DNA from: Streptococcus pneumoniae
GTDB lineage: Bacteria > Bacillota > Bacilli > Lactobacillales > Streptococcaceae
Direction of reading: 5' to 3'
NCBI RefSeq assembly: GCF_001113365.1
Contig: NZ_CKYA01000009.1
Location: forward strand, 2,538-66,537
Length of the DNA stretch: 64,000 nucleotides
Shown here: positions 32,930 through 42,234 of the stretch, one piece after another
How the letters are laid out: every line of letters begins with the position of its first letter
How positions within the stretch are numbered: the first letter of the stretch is position 1
Made by a program: the position numbers and the translations under genes
The notes under the pieces: model-generated
Database searches by the model: none
Told to the model about the DNA's origin: nothing
Seen by the model: the letters and a program-made list of their open reading frames with translations, nothing else

Positions 32930-35234
32930 GCGCTTGCGTCGTCAGATGAAACCTACGACGCAAAACACGATCAATTACACACATCTACATGAAGATGGAT
33001 TGATGCACATTGCTCGTGAGAAATATTCTCGTAGCTTTATGTTGGGGGATGCTTCTTACTCGACAGCTCAACAAGATGAAAAAGAGAGTATCATCGATAC
33101 AACGATGGACGCTCTAAATTCACTGGATGAGGGCAGTAACTACCAACTCCTAGTCATTAACCGTCGAGTATCGGATAACTCCTTGCAGAATATCTTGTTT
33201 GAAGAAACAAATGATGGCTACGATGACTATCGTGAAGAATTGAACGAGATGATCAAGGAGCGATTTACGACACATGCTAACAACTTCGAGGTACATAAGT
33301 ATGTGACCATTTCAACTAACGCTGATGATCGAAAACAGGCGCAGTTGATCCTACAAGATATTGGAGTTTCCCTAGGGACTCAGTTCCAGGAATCTGATAT
33401 TACTTTTAGGGATATGAATGGTTTGGATCGCCTAAAAGTCTTTTCTGAGCTACTACGAGGTAATCCATATGTCAATTTTGATTATAAAGAAATTGCTTTG
33501 ACAGGTTTATCTACTAAATCATTTATTGCGCCAAACAGGATTGAATTTCAAGAAAAACGCATGATTATAGATGATAGTTGGGTCAAGGTACTTTATGCCC
33601 ACCGCTATCCAAACTGGATGTCTGATCGTCTCATTCGGGATTTAACAACACTAGGATTTGAACTAGCTATTACTATCCATGCAGAACCCTATGAGAATGT
33701 TGAAATCTTAGAAAAGATTAACGATGCAGAAATGGATGCTGAAATTGGGAAACTTCGTTCTAAACGTAAGGCCGCTCAATCTGGTATCTTTGATGATGCG
33801 GTTGTGGCTGGTCGTGACCAAGAAATCTCAGAAGCTACCAAGAAGTGGCGAGACGAGATTACTGAGTATGATCAGAAAATCTTTTCTGGTTTGATTGCAG
33901 TGTATTTTAAGGCAGAGAGCCAAGAGGAACTACAACGTAACGAACAGAAGATTAAGCGTGCTGGCCGTAAATTAGGGGTAGAGTTTGAAGATCTTTATTA
34001 TTATCAAGAAGAGGCTTTGAATACGATTTTACCTATCGGGGAGTGCTTCTTGAATGTGAAGAAGAATTTTATGAGAAAGATGACGACAGCTAATATTGCT
34101 ACGCAAGTTCCTTTTACCAACGTGGACTTAAAGTCTGAAAGCTCACTCGCTCGCTACTATGGTCAAAATCAGTTATCAAACAATATCATTACACTAGATC
34201 GAAAACGTGATTTGAACACGGGTTCAGGAGTTGTGTTAGGTTCTTCAGGATCTGGTAAATCTACGACAATCAAGGGTGGAGAACTTATTCCAACTTTACT
34301 GAAATATCCAGAAGACCGAGTTATCATCGTGGATCCCGAAGATGAATATTCTGATATTGGCCGTGCTTTCGGTGCTCAGATGGTGGATATTTCGATTGGT
34401 TCTAAAACACATATCAATCTTTTGGATCTACCAGATCTGGATCGTTTGGATGATGAGGATGACGATCCAATAGGGGATAAGGCAAACTTGTTGATGGGAT
34501 TGTTTGAATCGATTCTGTCAGAGGTGACAGATGCACAGATTGGGATTATTGACCGAGTGACAGGTGTGACTTATGAACGCTATTTAACAGATCATTATAC
34601 TCCAACTTTAAAAGAGTGGCACCAGGTCTTGAAAGAACAACCTGAACCTGAAGCACAAGACTTAGCTTTAGCGGTAGAAACCTATACAACTGGTTCTCAG
34701 GACATTTTTGCTCACAATACCAACGTGGATCTCAATCATCGCTTTGTTATCTTTAATCTGAAGAAGTTGTCTCATAAGTTGAAGCCGTTTGCTTTAATGG
34801 TTATTCAGGATTATATCTGGAATCAAATTGTAGAGAATCAAGGGAAATGTACTACATGGGTTTACTTTGATGAGATGCAGATTCTATTTAAAAATAAGGC
34901 TCAAGCAGACTTCTTTACTACGTTGTATTCACGGATTCGGAAATATGGTGCGATTCCAACAGGAATCACCCAGAACGTAGAAACGCTAGCTGCTGTTGAA
35001 GAAGGTCGGAAATTGCTCTCAAATAGTGAGTTTATGATTTTACTCAAACAAAAACCTCAAGATTTGGCTATCCTAAAAGAGATTGTCAATCTGACTGATA
35101 AACAGATTCGCTACTTAGCACGGCCAAAAGCTAAAGGTACTGGCTTAATCGTAGCTGGGCCAGTTGTGGTGCCATTTGAAAATCCAATACCAAAGAATAC
35201 TAAGTTGTATAACTTAGTCGCAACAGACGCTTAG
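32871..35234 (+). CDS. VirB4-like conjugation ATPase (PrgJ/TraE type)
   Basis: The 787-aa protein has Walker A GSSGSGKST (about 458-466) and Walker B WVYFDEMQ (about 662-669), with VirB4 features such as the VDPEDEY motif after Walker A and the C-terminal ITQNVE and SNSEFMILLKQ segments. It energises substrate transfer and pilus or channel assembly at the membrane. The N-terminus is basic and overlaps the upstream PrgI-like gene. The sequence is full length with intact motifs, so the secretion machinery appears functional at this gene. Confidence 0.93.
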   Translation: MSLFKSKREKLENAEKKRIERLRRQMKPTTQNTINYTHLHEDGLMHIAREKYSRSFMLGDASYSTAQQDEKESIIDTTMDALNSLDEGSNYQLLVINRRVSDNSLQNILFEETNDGYDDYREELNEMIKERFTTHANNFEVHKYVTISTNADDRKQAQLILQDIGVSLGTQFQESDITFRDMNGLDRLKVFSELLRGNPYVNFDYKEIALTGLSTKSFIAPNRIEFQEKRMIIDDSWVKVLYAHRYPNWMSDRLIRDLTTLGFELAITIHAEPYENVEILEKINDAEMDAEIGKLRSKRKAAQSGIFDDAVVAGRDQEISEATKKWRDEITEYDQKIFSGLIAVYFKAESQEELQRNEQKIKRAGRKLGVEFEDLYYYQEEALNTILPIGECFLNVKKNFMRKMTTANIATQVPFTNVDLKSESSLARYYGQNQLSNNIITLDRKRDLNTGSGVVLGSSGSGKSTTIKGGELIPTLLKYPEDRVIIVDPEDEYSDIGRAFGAQMVDISIGSKTHINLLDLPDLDRLDDEDDDPIGDKANLLMGLFESILSEVTDAQIGIIDRVTGVTYERYLTDHYTPTLKEWHQVLKEQPEPEAQDLALAVETYTTGSQDIFAHNTNVDLNHRFVIFNLKKLSHKLKPFALMVIQDYIWNQIVENQGKCTTWVYFDEMQILFKNKAQADFFTTLYSRIRKYGAIPTGITQNVETLAAVEEGRKLLSNSEFMILLKQKPQDLAILKEIVNLTDKQIRYLARPKAKGTGLIVAGPVVVPFENPIPKNTKLYNLVATDA

Positions 35235-35244
35235 GAGTCTTACT

Positions 35245-37992
35245 ATGGATCAGGAGAAAGGCAGACCAAAAACAATCGGTCATAGGTTAGATCGAAAGCT
35301 AGAAAAAGTTCGTAAGAATTACCGAACGGTTCAACAAGATAGCGCAAAACAACTTACGAAGTTACAATCTCAGACCAACTCTAAACGTCAGTTGGTAAAG
35401 AAGAGTCGAAGCCAATTTCGAGCTTCTAAGAACAAGCTCAAGAAAATACAAAAAGAGTATAAGAGAATCCAAAAAGAGTACAAGAATATCCAGAAACAAG
35501 GAAGAAATCTTGTAAAAGAAGGAAAGGCACTTCGTCCAGAGGAAATTAAAAAGCAGGTCTTCCTTAAGCAGGAATTAGATAAGGCGAAACTGGAGAAAAA
35601 AACTTCTAAAAGAACTTTTAAAGCCGCTCAAGAGGCTAATGGTGGTTCACGCAAGAAGAAGTTTCTTCGTGTGGCAAAACAATCTGTAGAACGAGTTGCT
35701 AATCAACAGGCTAGCTCTGTTGCGCAACAGGATGATACACTGTCAGATATAGCACGAACTAAATATCGGTATCAGGATATTCAGATTCAAGGGAAACGAA
35801 TCAAAACGATTGGGAAATATAGCGGTAAACTTGGCCAAGGAATGGTTAAATCGAGCTATAGCCTTGGAAATAGAGCCTACAATAAGGCTAAGGGTAGAGG
35901 TTTCACTCGAACTCCAAGAGAATTTTCTTGGGAAGGAAAACTCTCTCGTCGTATTCAGGATTATAAGAAACGCTTGGCTGCTTCTAAAACAGGGAAAGTG
36001 GCTAAGAAAGCGAGGAAGTTTTACCGTGTAGGTTCTAAACCGCTTCAAGCTATTATCAACAATCCATTTAGCTTAAAGGCTTATCTGATTGCTTTTGGTC
36101 TGCTTTTGTTTCTGGCTATACTTGGTATCGGTAGTTCAGGAATTACCCGTCAAGATGAATTTGATTTGAATGATACTTGGTTGTATCTTTCAAAATTAGA
36201 TCGTGAAAAATCGAATGACAAGGTAGATTATTGGACAAAAATTGACGATCCGCTTTTGTACTTGAATTATAAGTATGATGATATTTCAGATAAGCTTCGT
36301 ATAGACGGGAATAAATATTTTTCACAACAGAATCGTGGAAAACTTTACTTAGATACCTTATGGAAGAATTTGAGTGGGGATAAAGACAATCTTAAAACGA
36401 TGGAAGAGCTTTATACCAAAAATAATCTCTATAAGCTTGATAAGGATGAGCTAGAGGAGTATAAACAACTCTTAGAAATTGCTAGAGATAGTGGAAAATA
36501 TATGTTGCTTCAAGAACTAGATAATCCATTTTATACAGAAGAACAACCTGAATCACAAGCACCTCTTCAGATTATTGAGCGTTTTGGATATAAATCGAAG
36601 ACGGAAGTTTTTAATGGCTCTGTTTTGCAGGCTTCAGGAGGTCAGTCTCTGTTAGCTGTTTTAGATGGGAAAGTTGAAGTTAAGGGGAGTGACATAGAAA
36701 TTAGTGATCAGGATTCTAAGTTTCTGTATAAGAATGTAGATACGATTCGCTATAAAACAGGTGATCATGTTAAATCTGGAGAGATCATCGGAAAGGTAGC
36801 ACCTGAAGGGAATCAAACTGTTTATTATCAAAAGCTAGAACCTGATCGATCAAACAAGAAAGATAAAGATGGGAATATCAAGAAGAGCTGGACTTATGTC
36901 AATGTCGGTTTTTACTTCCAGCGTGTAGAATATACCCAAGCAACGTCTGTTGTCAGTAATATTGAAACATCTGGAGATAAAGGAAGACGTGCAAGAGCTT
37001 TTGCGGATACAATCAAAAAAAATATACCAGAAGCAATAGATGAAGGAATCGCAGCCGTTTTGGGAGGATTTGATATTGAGAGTTCCATTACCTTTAAACG
37101 CTATGAAACAGACTTTCTAACCAATAATCAGTTCGATAAAGTTGCTAAAGAACCAACTGCAGAAAATCTAGTTGGTAATTGGGGAGCCTTTCAAGCTATG
37201 TACCCTACCTTGCCTCTAAATGAAAGAGGTTATCTAGTCAACGGTTTGCACTATATCGGGATTGGGATTGGTCAATTTACTGGTCCTCGTGCTCTTGCAT
37301 TGTGGAATTTTGCAAAATCTGTGGATGGAGATATTTGGTCTGCGGAAGTCCAAACAAAATTTCTTCTGGAGGAAGATGATCCAACTAGGCGTGCAGCATT
37401 CAGAAGAATTGTAACGTCTACTGGATCCGTAGAAGCTCTTGCGGAGGACTTCTTGAATGCTTGGTTAGGAGTTCCAGGAAACAAACTCTTAGAAAGGCAA
37501 TCTGCAGCCCGTCAATGGCTAAATTTCTTAAAAAATAAAGGAGGAGGTTCAACAGGTGTTTCTAGCAAGCAAGTTCCAGCAGAATATAAAGATAAGCTAC
37601 CTTATGGACTACCTACCGATCAAGCACTTTTAGAAGGACAAGGCTATTCAGGTAACGCTTATGCACTAGGGAATTGTACTTGGTATGTCTATAATCGCTT
37701 TGCTCAAATTGGAGTTGGCATTCATCCCTATCTAGGCAATGCCAATCAGTGGGTTGATAGTGGCCAAGCGCAAGGATATGACATTTCAACGACTCCTAAA
37801 CCAGGTTCTGCAGCTGTATTCATGAATGGTGTAGCTGGGGCATCGCCAATCTATGGTCACGTTGCTTTTTGTGAGTACGTTAATAGCGATGGTAGTTTCT
37901 TGGTTTCAGAAATGAACTTTGGTGGTTTATATGTGTCGAGTTGGCGTACCTTGAAACCACAATCAGGTATCTATTTTGTTACCCCTAAATAA
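35245..37992 (+). CDS. T4SS peptidoglycan hydrolase with lysozyme-like and CHAP domains (PrgK type)
   Basis: The 915-aa protein has a long Lys/Arg-rich cytoplasmic region with coiled coil (1-275), one membrane helix (about 278-297) and an outer part with three domains: an M23/LytM-like barrel (about 455-560, apparently degenerate), a phage-tail-type lysozyme domain (about 585-760, with NWGAFQAMYP and GIGIGQFTGPRA) and a CHAP domain (about 795-915) with Cys811 (GNCTWYV) and His872 (YGHVAF). Known: PrgK of pCF10 likewise combines LytM-, SLT- and CHAP-like domains and opens the wall for the channel. It lies 10 bp after the VirB4-like gene. Confidence 0.88.
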   Translation: MDQEKGRPKTIGHRLDRKLEKVRKNYRTVQQDSAKQLTKLQSQTNSKRQLVKKSRSQFRASKNKLKKIQKEYKRIQKEYKNIQKQGRNLVKEGKALRPEEIKKQVFLKQELDKAKLEKKTSKRTFKAAQEANGGSRKKKFLRVAKQSVERVANQQASSVAQQDDTLSDIARTKYRYQDIQIQGKRIKTIGKYSGKLGQGMVKSSYSLGNRAYNKAKGRGFTRTPREFSWEGKLSRRIQDYKKRLAASKTGKVAKKARKFYRVGSKPLQAIINNPFSLKAYLIAFGLLLFLAILGIGSSGITRQDEFDLNDTWLYLSKLDREKSNDKVDYWTKIDDPLLYLNYKYDDISDKLRIDGNKYFSQQNRGKLYLDTLWKNLSGDKDNLKTMEELYTKNNLYKLDKDELEEYKQLLEIARDSGKYMLLQELDNPFYTEEQPESQAPLQIIERFGYKSKTEVFNGSVLQASGGQSLLAVLDGKVEVKGSDIEISDQDSKFLYKNVDTIRYKTGDHVKSGEIIGKVAPEGNQTVYYQKLEPDRSNKKDKDGNIKKSWTYVNVGFYFQRVEYTQATSVVSNIETSGDKGRRARAFADTIKKNIPEAIDEGIAAVLGGFDIESSITFKRYETDFLTNNQFDKVAKEPTAENLVGNWGAFQAMYPTLPLNERGYLVNGLHYIGIGIGQFTGPRALALWNFAKSVDGDIWSAEVQTKFLLEEDDPTRRAAFRRIVTSTGSVEALAEDFLNAWLGVPGNKLLERQSAARQWLNFLKNKGGGSTGVSSKQVPAEYKDKLPYGLPTDQALLEGQGYSGNAYALGNCTWYVYNRFAQIGVGIHPYLGNANQWVDSGQAQGYDISTTPKPGSAAVFMNGVAGASPIYGHVAFCEYVNSDGSFLVSEMNFGGLYVSSWRTLKPQSGIYFVTPK

Positions 37993-38004
37993 GAAAGGAA
38001 AAGA

Positions 38005-38685
38005 ATGTATAATCAAAAATTAATCAAAATGGTAAAGGGATTCTTTATGGGATTCATTGCTGTTTTATGTATTGTATTGGGTTATTCTATTGCTCAAGTA
38101 CAACAGAATTTGAGACAGACTAGTCAAAGACAGGAAGAGGTGAGGCAAGATAAAGAAGAGAAACAGCAGGAACAACTTTCTCTTTCTGAGCAACAGGTTG
38201 AAGATTTTTTGATTGCTTACTATACGAAGAAGGATTTAGAAGAGAATCGCCCACGTTATAAGCCTTTTATGACAGATTCCATGTATCAGGAAACTATTCA
38301 AGAAGAACAGAAACCAGTTAATCAGACCTATAAGGGGTATGTGGTTGACCAAGCTTTTGAATCAGGATCTATCTACATTGATAAACAACATAAAATTGCT
38401 TTAGCTCAGGTTCAATATACTAGTACCACCCTAACAGAGAAAGATAATAGGGCTTCTAAGGGGCTTACTGGTAGTACTAAGGCTACAATTCGGTTGACCT
38501 ATGTAGAAAAATCAGGGAAACTATTGATCAATAAAATAGAGCCTATCGTATTGACTGAAGCGAGAGGGCAAAGTATAGGAACCTATTCAGATACTAGCAG
38601 TTCAAGCTCGACTCCAGTTTCATCTACATCAACGGCAACACCGACATCTTCTGAACCAACAACCGCAACCAGTAGTAACCAATAA
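38005..38685 (+). CDS. VirB8/TcpC-like T4SS protein (PrgL type)
   Basis: The 226-aa protein has one N-terminal membrane helix (about 11-31), a coiled coil (about 33-62) and an extracytoplasmic NTF2-like domain (about 65-185), then a Ser/Thr-rich tail. Size and layout match VirB8-like proteins of Gram-positive T4SSs, which scaffold the channel outside the membrane. It follows the wall hydrolase with a 12-bp gap and an AAAGGAAAAG Shine-Dalgarno. Confidence 0.75.
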   Translation: MYNQKLIKMVKGFFMGFIAVLCIVLGYSIAQVQQNLRQTSQRQEEVRQDKEEKQQEQLSLSEQQVEDFLIAYYTKKDLEENRPRYKPFMTDSMYQETIQEEQKPVNQTYKGYVVDQAFESGSIYIDKQHKIALAQVQYTSTTLTEKDNRASKGLTGSTKATIRLTYVEKSGKLLINKIEPIVLTEARGQSIGTYSDTSSSSSTPVSSTSTATPTSSEPTTATSSNQ

Positions 38686-38695
38686 GGAGAATTGA

Positions 38696-38935
38696 ATGAA
38701 TAAAAAAATAGAACAACTTGAAGGTAAGCTTGAGAGAGTTAGGAAAGATAAGAAAAAAGCGCAACAACAAAAAGAAGCAGCAGATGAAAAAATCAAGAAT
38801 TACATAAATCAAGAAAAAGATTTGGAAGCGCAGCTTTTTGTGGCACTATCAGAAGAAAGTGGCTTATCCTACCAGGAAATGAAGGAACTCATTCTTCCAG
38901 CACAATCAAGTAACCAAGGAGTGAACCATGTATAA
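38696..38935 (+). CDS. Small coiled-coil protein (DUF4315-like), 79 aa
   Basis: The 79-residue, highly charged product (KKIEQLEGKLERVRKDKKKA) forms an extended coiled coil and ends with a short helical domain (EESGLSYQEMKELI). This fits DUF4315-type proteins found next to T4SS genes in Gram-positive elements. A GGAGAATTG lies upstream of the ATG. It overlaps the next gene by 8 bp. Confidence 0.65.
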   Translation: MNKKIEQLEGKLERVRKDKKKAQQQKEAADEKIKNYINQEKDLEAQLFVALSEESGLSYQEMKELILPAQSSNQGVNHV

Positions 38936-39830
38936 AATTATCAATCAACTGACTAATCAAGAGGAAACATTTGAGCACCGAGATGAGTTGTTATCAAGGC
39001 TAGAAATCATCAATGAGCGAATGAAGAGTAATAAAGTAAACGGAATCTATCGACTTTATTCACTCACTTCTGAAGGTGAAATCCTACAAGAAGAGAGGCT
39101 TGAAATACCTTTTGTTGGAATCATTGATCAGTTGCTGGAGAATTTTGGTACGAGTGTTGGGAAGAAAAAGAAAGGTTTTCTTCATTTTTTAGCAAAACAT
39201 AAAGAAAAGAAGTCCTCACAAGGCATACCAGAGCCCCAACCCCAACCCGAGTTCCAACCAGAACCAGATCCTGAACTAGAAGATCTAACGGTAAAGACAG
39301 AGGCGAATATGGCTCGTCAAAGAATTGCTGAGCTAGTTTCTCAGAAGCCTAAAGATGAGGTTAGAGAGGAAGTGCCTTTGGAAGATAAAATTACCTATTC
39401 TTCTAGTGAATGGACTACAGATCATTTCAGTAGATTAGATGAAAATGAGGAAGAACGAGTAGAACCTTCACAAGATGAAAATACACAGGATGTAGCTGCA
39501 GAAGAAGTAGCACCAGTTGTTGCTACATTTAGTCAGAAAGAGAATAAAACGCTTCCTAATCAAAAGGCTGAATCTTCCTTCTCTCTTTCTCATGCAGCTG
39601 CAGTAAATATGCCTTCAGAGGTTATTGATAGCTTTGAGGCTCAGACGGTTACTTATAAGCAATCTATTAAAAATAAAATCAAATCTAACGAAGGTTTTAT
39701 CAAGGAAGCAAAGGCGGAAATTGCTCAGTGCCAAAATAGGATCGATGAGTTGCAACAACAGATTCTTGCGAAAGACTCTCAAGCTACTCAATTGAAGGAT
39801 CTTTATTACAAAATTGAAGAGGTGAGCTAA
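38928..39830 (+). CDS. Hypothetical T4SS-operon protein with acidic linker, 300 aa
   Basis: The N-terminal 75 residues look like a small folded domain (YKIINQLTNQEETFEHRDEL). A disordered Pro/Glu-rich linker follows (repeats of PEPQPQPE, about 103-118) and a C-terminal coiled coil (about 240-298). There is no signal peptide or membrane helix. I do not recognise the family. Overlap with the preceding gene and a 1-bp gap to the PcfB-like gene show it belongs to the transfer operon, perhaps as an adaptor; that is inference. Confidence 0.6.
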   Translation: MYKIINQLTNQEETFEHRDELLSRLEIINERMKSNKVNGIYRLYSLTSEGEILQEERLEIPFVGIIDQLLENFGTSVGKKKKGFLHFLAKHKEKKSSQGIPEPQPQPEFQPEPDPELEDLTVKTEANMARQRIAELVSQKPKDEVREEVPLEDKITYSSSEWTTDHFSRLDENEEERVEPSQDENTQDVAAEEVAPVVATFSQKENKTLPNQKAESSFSLSHAAAVNMPSEVIDSFEAQTVTYKQSIKNKIKSNEGFIKEAKAEIAQCQNRIDELQQQILAKDSQATQLKDLYYKIEEVS

Positions 39831-39831
39831 A

Positions 39832-40380
39832 ATGGAACAAGAACAAGTTGTAGCCCAGTTAGGACGGGCAACTCTTGTGACAGGAGAAGTAATCTTAAAA
39901 GGACTCTTCCTGGTGAGCTCTAAAGCAGTTGAAATGTATCAAGCCAGAGGAGAGAATGTAGTCTTTACTGGTGAGACCGACTGGAATAAATTCATGGCAA
40001 CGGCAGATACGAAAGAAGTCCAGCAATTACTACATAATGAAGTCAATCTCGAGGCAGTTCGAAAAGAACTTGGCCAATACGGGATTGGCTTTTCTTTTTA
40101 TACACACCCTGATGGTAAGACAACTCTTGCTTTCAATGCAAAAGATAAAGGAGTTGTCGAACAGGCCTTTAAGGATGTCCTAGAAGGCATCACAAGAGAT
40201 CCGAGAGGATTCAATGAGCGAAATCTTAAAAATGGGAAAACGACTTCTTTTGAGGAGAAATTGCAACATTTCAAAGCAGTGGAACAAGAGAAAATCAATT
40301 CCCTCCAGGTAAATATTCATACGAAGGAGTTTGTTCTTCCAGAAAATATCGAACCACAGATTGGAGGAAAAATGAAGTGA
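39832..40380 (+). CDS. PcfB-like accessory protein (DUF3801)
   Basis: The 182-aa protein resembles PcfB: an N-terminal segment with a hydrophobic patch (GRATLVTGEVILKGLFLV), then VFTGETDWNKFM and YGIGFSFYTHPDGKTTLAFNAKD. Known: PcfB-type proteins assist the coupling protein and relaxase in substrate recruitment. Its TGA overlaps the GTG start of the VirD4-like gene, as in PcfB-PcfC pairs. Confidence 0.75.
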   Translation: MEQEQVVAQLGRATLVTGEVILKGLFLVSSKAVEMYQARGENVVFTGETDWNKFMATADTKEVQQLLHNEVNLEAVRKELGQYGIGFSFYTHPDGKTTLAFNAKDKGVVEQAFKDVLEGITRDPRGFNERNLKNGKTTSFEEKLQHFKAVEQEKINSLQVNIHTKEFVLPENIEPQIGGKMK

Positions 40381-42212
40381 TTACAGAAAAGAAGAAACGG
40401 AGACTTAGACCGTATTTGTTGTTAGGAATTGGTCTATTCTACCTCTTTCATTGGTTCTTTAAACTATGGCTGTTGGCACCAGATACTGATTCAGTAACGG
40501 ATGTATTTGGATTTGGAAAGCTTAACTGGATGAATGACCATCTAAACGATAAATCTTGGTTTGATTTTCAATTTACTCCAGCTTCTTTATTAATTGGTAT
40601 GGGCGGATTTTTGATTGCTTTTCTGCTGTATTTGAGAGTATCGGATACAGGGATTTACCGTTATGGAGAAGAACATGGATCAGCTCGTTTTGCGACGAGA
40701 GAAGAGTTAATGAGATTCCGAGACGAAGAACCTGAAAAGAATATGATTTTTACTCAGAACAGTCAGATGGGACTATTTAATAACCGCTTGAGCTTTGAAA
40801 ATCAGATTAATAAAAATATTCTGGTATATGGAGGTACAGGGGATTCAAAGACACGTAGTGCTGTAAAGCCGAATATTTTACAAGGAAACTCTAGTTTTGT
40901 AACCACAGATACTAAAGGGATTTTGATTCATGAAACAGGGAAATCACTTGTAGAAAAAGGCTATAAGATGAAGATTTTTGATTTGATTACTTTCCTGAAT
41001 TCAGATGGTTTCAATGTTTTTAGATATATTCATAATGAAATGGATATAGACCGTGTGGCAGAGGCTATTACAGAGTCTCTCAACAGAAATGGTCATGAGG
41101 GAGATCCTTTTTGGCCAGCAGCTAATAAACTCCTGATGCGTTCTCTAATTGGTTATCTTTATTTTGATGGTCAGCTCGATCACTATCTGCCTAATTTAGG
41201 GCAGGTTACAGATATGATTCGAGAATTGAGACGGAATCATCCAGAGGCGGAGAGTCCAGTTGAATTGATGTTTGAAGACTTGGAGAGAAGGAGTCCAGGG
41301 AATTATGCCTGCAGGCAGTGGGAGCTATTTAATAAAAACTTTGATGGCCAAACACGGGCTTCTGTTTATGCCATCTTTGCGACAACCTTCTCAGTCTTTG
41401 ACCATGAGCAACTAAGAAAGATTATTGAAAAGGATACGCTGGAGATTGAAAAATGGAATATTGAGAAAACAGCAGTTTTTATTCATATTCCAGAAGTAGA
41501 TCCAGCTTACCAGTTCTTATCTGCCCTGCTTTTTAGTACCATTTTTGATGTGCTAATAAAAACTGCAGATGCAGTTATATTAGGTGAGTATCCAACAAAG
41601 ACTAAGGAAGACCTATTACATCTACAGGTGTGGGCAGATGAGTTTGGTCAGATTGGGAAGATTCCTAATTTACCGCCAATTATCTCTGTTATTCGTTCAC
41701 GAGAGATTTCTATCAAGATGATGGTGCAATCTCAAAGTCAGATTGAAGTATTGTACGGTAAAGAAAATACGAAGACGATTATCAATAACTGTGGTGCTAT
41801 TCTTTATTTAGGTTCCAATGACTTAGATACGCTTAAGTATCTATCTGAGCGATCAGGAAAGCAAACTTTGAATGATCAGAATTATAGTGAGAGCAGAGGA
41901 AGAAATGCCAGCAGTTCTAAGCAGAACTCTAAAATTGGTCGGGAATTGTTGACACCGCATGAGGTTGCCACTATTGGAACAACAGAAGCCCTACTCTTTC
42001 TATCCAAACAAAATGTCTTTCGAGATCAAAAATTTAACCTGGACACGCATCCGAGAGCTTACCTCTTAAGTAATGACCCGAATGATGACAACTGGTATCG
42101 ATACAAGCGCTATCTAAGCGATATTGATGAGTGGAAAGCCCAGGTTGGGGAAGAAAATGTTATTTATATTGGGATTAAGGAAGTTGAGGAAGTTCCTATC
42201 AAAGTGAGTTAG
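40377..42212 (+). CDS. VirD4-type coupling protein (PcfC/TraG)
   Basis: The 611-aa protein starts with GTG overlapping the upstream stop. Two N-terminal membrane helices (about 11-30 and 60-82) precede a TraG/VirD4 ATPase domain: Walker A GGTGDSKT (152-159), Walker B VWADEFGQIGKIPNL, the IKMMVQSQSQIEVLYG motif and the conserved ILYLGSNDLDTLKYLSERSG. It should couple the relaxase-DNA complex to the channel. Oddly, Walker A has Ser157 where the canonical GxxxxGK[ST] motif has glycine. All other motifs look intact. Confidence 0.92.
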   Translation: MITEKKKRRLRPYLLLGIGLFYLFHWFFKLWLLAPDTDSVTDVFGFGKLNWMNDHLNDKSWFDFQFTPASLLIGMGGFLIAFLLYLRVSDTGIYRYGEEHGSARFATREELMRFRDEEPEKNMIFTQNSQMGLFNNRLSFENQINKNILVYGGTGDSKTRSAVKPNILQGNSSFVTTDTKGILIHETGKSLVEKGYKMKIFDLITFLNSDGFNVFRYIHNEMDIDRVAEAITESLNRNGHEGDPFWPAANKLLMRSLIGYLYFDGQLDHYLPNLGQVTDMIRELRRNHPEAESPVELMFEDLERRSPGNYACRQWELFNKNFDGQTRASVYAIFATTFSVFDHEQLRKIIEKDTLEIEKWNIEKTAVFIHIPEVDPAYQFLSALLFSTIFDVLIKTADAVILGEYPTKTKEDLLHLQVWADEFGQIGKIPNLPPIISVIRSREISIKMMVQSQSQIEVLYGKENTKTIINNCGAILYLGSNDLDTLKYLSERSGKQTLNDQNYSESRGRNASSSKQNSKIGRELLTPHEVATIGTTEALLFLSKQNVFRDQKFNLDTHPRAYLLSNDPNDDNWYRYKRYLSDIDEWKAQVGEENVIYIGIKEVEEVPIKVS

Positions 42213-42234
42213 GAAAGAAAGGAAATGAAATAGA

